A program made the translations under genes and the position numbers. A stretch of DNA of 8,308 bases from an uncultured Actinomycetes bacterium (GTDB lineage Bacteria > Actinomycetota > Actinomycetes > S36-B12). The notes under the pieces were generated by a model that saw nothing but the letters and a program-made list of their open reading frames with translations, searched no databases and was not told where the DNA came from. Each line of letters opens with the position of its first letter. Position 1 is the first letter of the stretch. Positions 6,720 to 8,308 of the stretch are shown piece by piece. The stretch lies in contig CAJXUJ010000047.1 in the NCBI GenBank assembly GCA_913061025.1, positions 1 through 8,308 of the forward strand, in the 5' to 3' direction.

Positions 6720-7376
6720 ATGCGCGGCGCCGTGGTCCTGGACGTAAACGAGACCCTTTTCTCACTCGATGCGCTTGATCCAGTGTTCGCGGGAGTTGAC
6801 CTCCGGGGGCAGCGAGACCTGTGGTTTGCGCGGACGTTGAGAAACGGATTCGCCTTGACGTGCGCCGGGATCTACCGGCCGTTTCCCGATGTTGCCCGCG
6901 GCGCCTTCCTCTCACTCGCACCGGACAGGCTTTCCGACTCGGACGCGGATGAACTCCTCGCCGCTTTCGGAGAACTTACGCCGCACCCGGAAGTTCCCGA
7001 AGCGCTCGAAGCGCTGCGTAGCAGCGGTCGGTCCGTGGTCACCCTCAGCGTCGGTAATGCGGCCAACGTCGAGAAACTCTTTCGAAACTCCGGGATGAGC
7101 GAACTCGTCACGCACCATCTTTCGTGCGAGGCGGTACAAAAATGGAAACCCGCCCCCGATCCGTATCTCTATGCGTGCCGTGAGGTTGGAGCGGTTACAG
7201 CAGACACTTGGATGGTCGCGGCGCACTCGTGGGATCTGACCGGCGCTCGGGCGGTGGGGATGCAGACGGCGTGGCTTTCTCGGCTTGAAGGTCGACTCGA
7301 TCCCGCCTTCGGTGCGCCGGACGTCGAGGGACTAGACCTCCGCGATGTCATCACGCAGGTGATCGAACTCGGATGA
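6720..7376 (+). CDS. HAD hydrolase, haloacid dehalogenase type II-like
   Basis: A 218-aa cytoplasmic HAD-superfamily hydrolase. Motif I is VVLDVNETLFSL with nucleophile Asp8; the +2 position is Asn10 rather than the Asp needed as acid in HAD phosphatases, as in dehalogenase-type members. Motif II is Ser110 in VTLSVGN, motif III Lys143 in QKWKPAPDPY, and motif IV AAHSWDLTGARAVGM with Asp172. The cap helix LWFARTLRNGFAL is also typical of (S)-2-haloacid dehalogenase-like proteins. Many such genes are annotated dehalogenase without proof, so substrate is open. I chose the ATG at 6720 because it gives the usual N-terminus and has a TANNNT box 7 nt upstream. A GTG at 6696 would add eight residues and lacks a ribosome site. 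It is divergent from the peroxidase gene and is followed after 21 bp by the GMC oxidoreductase gene. Confidence 0.92.
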   Translation: MRGAVVLDVNETLFSLDALDPVFAGVDLRGQRDLWFARTLRNGFALTCAGIYRPFPDVARGAFLSLAPDRLSDSDADELLAAFGELTPHPEVPEALEALRSSGRSVVTLSVGNAANVEKLFRNSGMSELVTHHLSCEAVQKWKPAPDPYLYACREVGAVTADTWMVAAHSWDLTGARAVGMQTAWLSRLEGRLDPAFGAPDVEGLDLRDVITQVIELG

Positions 7377-7384
7377 CCGCGCGT

Positions 7385-7390
7385 TAGCGT
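7385..7390 (+). promoter_or_regulatory. Candidate -10 box for leaderless GMC oxidoreductase gene
   Basis: TAGCGT (TANNNT) ends 7 nt before the ATG at 7398, the same geometry as upstream of the hydrolase gene. The 21-bp gap has no Shine-Dalgarno. The GMC gene may thus have its own leaderless transcript besides any read-through from the hydrolase gene. No convincing -35 box is visible. Confidence 0.38.
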
Positions 7391-7397
7391 TCCTCAC

Positions 7398-8308
7398 ATG
7401 CTCACCGATAGCGCGTCCGTTGTCATCGTTGGTTCGGGTATGGGCGGCGGAACCCTGGCCTGGGGCTTAGCCCAGCGGGGAATCGATGTGCTTGTTCTCG
7501 AGCGAGGCGACTTCCTGCCGCGGGAACCGCAAAACTGGTCACCCGAAGCGGTCTTTGTTCAACGCCGCTACAAGCCCACCGAGATGTGGCTGGACGACGA
7601 CGAACGCGAATTCGCACCGGGTGTGCACTACGTGGTGGGCGGGAACACAAAGGTCTACGGATCGAGCCTGCCCCGGCTGCGCGTCGAGGACTTCGAACAG
7701 ACGGATTACCCCTCAGGGGTGAGTCCGAAGTGGCCCTTCTCTTACGCAGACCTCGAGCCGTATTACCAGCGCATCGAAGAGCTCTTCAACGTCCACGGCA
7801 CCACCGGCGAGGATCCGTCCGAGCCGTGGAGGAGCGCGCCGTACCCGTTTCCAGCACTCGAGCACGAGCCGTATGTCGAAGAGACGATCCGTCGATTGCG
7901 CGAGCAGGGTTTGCACCCGTCGAGTACCGCCATGGGTGTGGATCTGCGTCCCGGGGGAACCTGCATCCGGTGCAGTACCTGCGACGGTTTCCCGTGCCGC
8001 CTCGCGGCGAAGTCAGATGCGCAAACCAACGCGCTGGAGCCCGCGATCGCAACGGGCCATGTTCGCCTGTTGACCAACGCGAAGGTGGATCGCGTTCTGG
8101 CTAGTCGGGGTCGAGTCATCGCTGTTGAAGGACAGCGCGATGGTGAGCCATTCCGGGTGACCGGTGGTGCTTTCGTGATTTCTGGGGGAGCGGCCAACAG
8201 CGCGGCGCTGCTGTTGAAGTCTGCGAGTGACGAGCATCCCAAGGGATTGGCGAACGGAAGCGGCCTGGTGGGCCGCAATTACATGGTGCACAGCAACACC
8301 CACATCGC
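7398..8308 (+). CDS. GMC-family FAD-dependent oxidoreductase (N-terminal part)
   Basis: 304 residues are seen from the ATG at 7398; the frame is open at the right edge. The N-terminal Rossmann motif GSGMGGG (12-18) with Glu35 in VLVLERG binds FAD. YVVGGNTKVYGSSLPRLR (78-95) is the GMC flavin-contact segment. KWPFSYADLEPYY (111-123) and GAANSAALLL (264-273) are also family features. A dense cysteine group, CIRCSTCDGFPC (Cys189, 192, 195, 200), sits between the FAD segments and could bind an Fe-S cluster or other metal. The His/Asn catalytic pair of the C-terminal domain lies outside the window, so substrate (alcohol, sugar or sterol) is not decidable. No signal peptide is visible, so it is probably cytoplasmic. 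It follows the hydrolase gene by 21 bp, perhaps co-transcribed. Family is firm; function is not. Confidence 0.94.
   Translation, partial: MLTDSASVVIVGSGMGGGTLAWGLAQRGIDVLVLERGDFLPREPQNWSPEAVFVQRRYKPTEMWLDDDEREFAPGVHYVVGGNTKVYGSSLPRLRVEDFEQTDYPSGVSPKWPFSYADLEPYYQRIEELFNVHGTTGEDPSEPWRSAPYPFPALEHEPYVEETIRRLREQGLHPSSTAMGVDLRPGGTCIRCSTCDGFPCRLAAKSDAQTNALEPAIATGHVRLLTNAKVDRVLASRGRVIAVEGQRDGEPFRVTGGAFVISGGAANSAALLLKSASDEHPKGLANGSGLVGRNYMVHSNTHI

Overview
The window comes from a GC-rich actinobacterium. Evidence for this is strong G/C third-position bias, GTG starts, 4-base ATGA/GTGA gene overlaps, Tat-exported enzymes, and TANNNT boxes placed 7 nt before start codons as in leaderless actinobacterial genes. 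A Rhodococcus/Mycobacterium-like relative is plausible, but I cannot fix the genus by eye. There is no sign of an insertion sequence, phage, CRISPR array, tRNA or rRNA, and no gene-free stretch longer than 88 bases.

The minus strand (6678 down to the left edge) carries six genes. A small thiol peroxidase of the glutathione-peroxidase family (6678-6193) comes first. After an 88-bp gap holding a perfect 14-bp palindrome there is a tight five-gene cluster: a Sec-exported pepsin-like aspartic protease (6104-5016), a Tat-exported formylglycine sulfatase (4997-3021), a Tat-exported YHYH-domain protein (3000-1954), a NarL/LuxR response regulator (1957-1238) and a multi-pass membrane histidine-kinase-like protein (1241 to beyond the edge). 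Gaps are 18 and 20 bp, followed by GTGA and ATGA overlaps, so the five look like one transcript with translational coupling at its 3' end.

The plus strand, divergent from the peroxidase gene, carries a haloacid-dehalogenase-like (HAD) hydrolase (6720-7376). A GMC-family FAD oxidoreductase (7398 to beyond the right edge) starts 21 bp after it. Both starts lack a Shine-Dalgarno sequence and have a TANNNT box exactly 7 nt upstream.

The most unusual part is the cluster that joins three exported proteins (protease, sulfatase, YHYH protein) to a two-component pair. The kinase-like protein appears to have a first, degenerate kinase module followed by a second membrane domain. My inference is a system that senses something at the cell envelope and controls a secreted set acting on sulfated or proteinaceous material. 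The sequence alone does not reveal the substrate.
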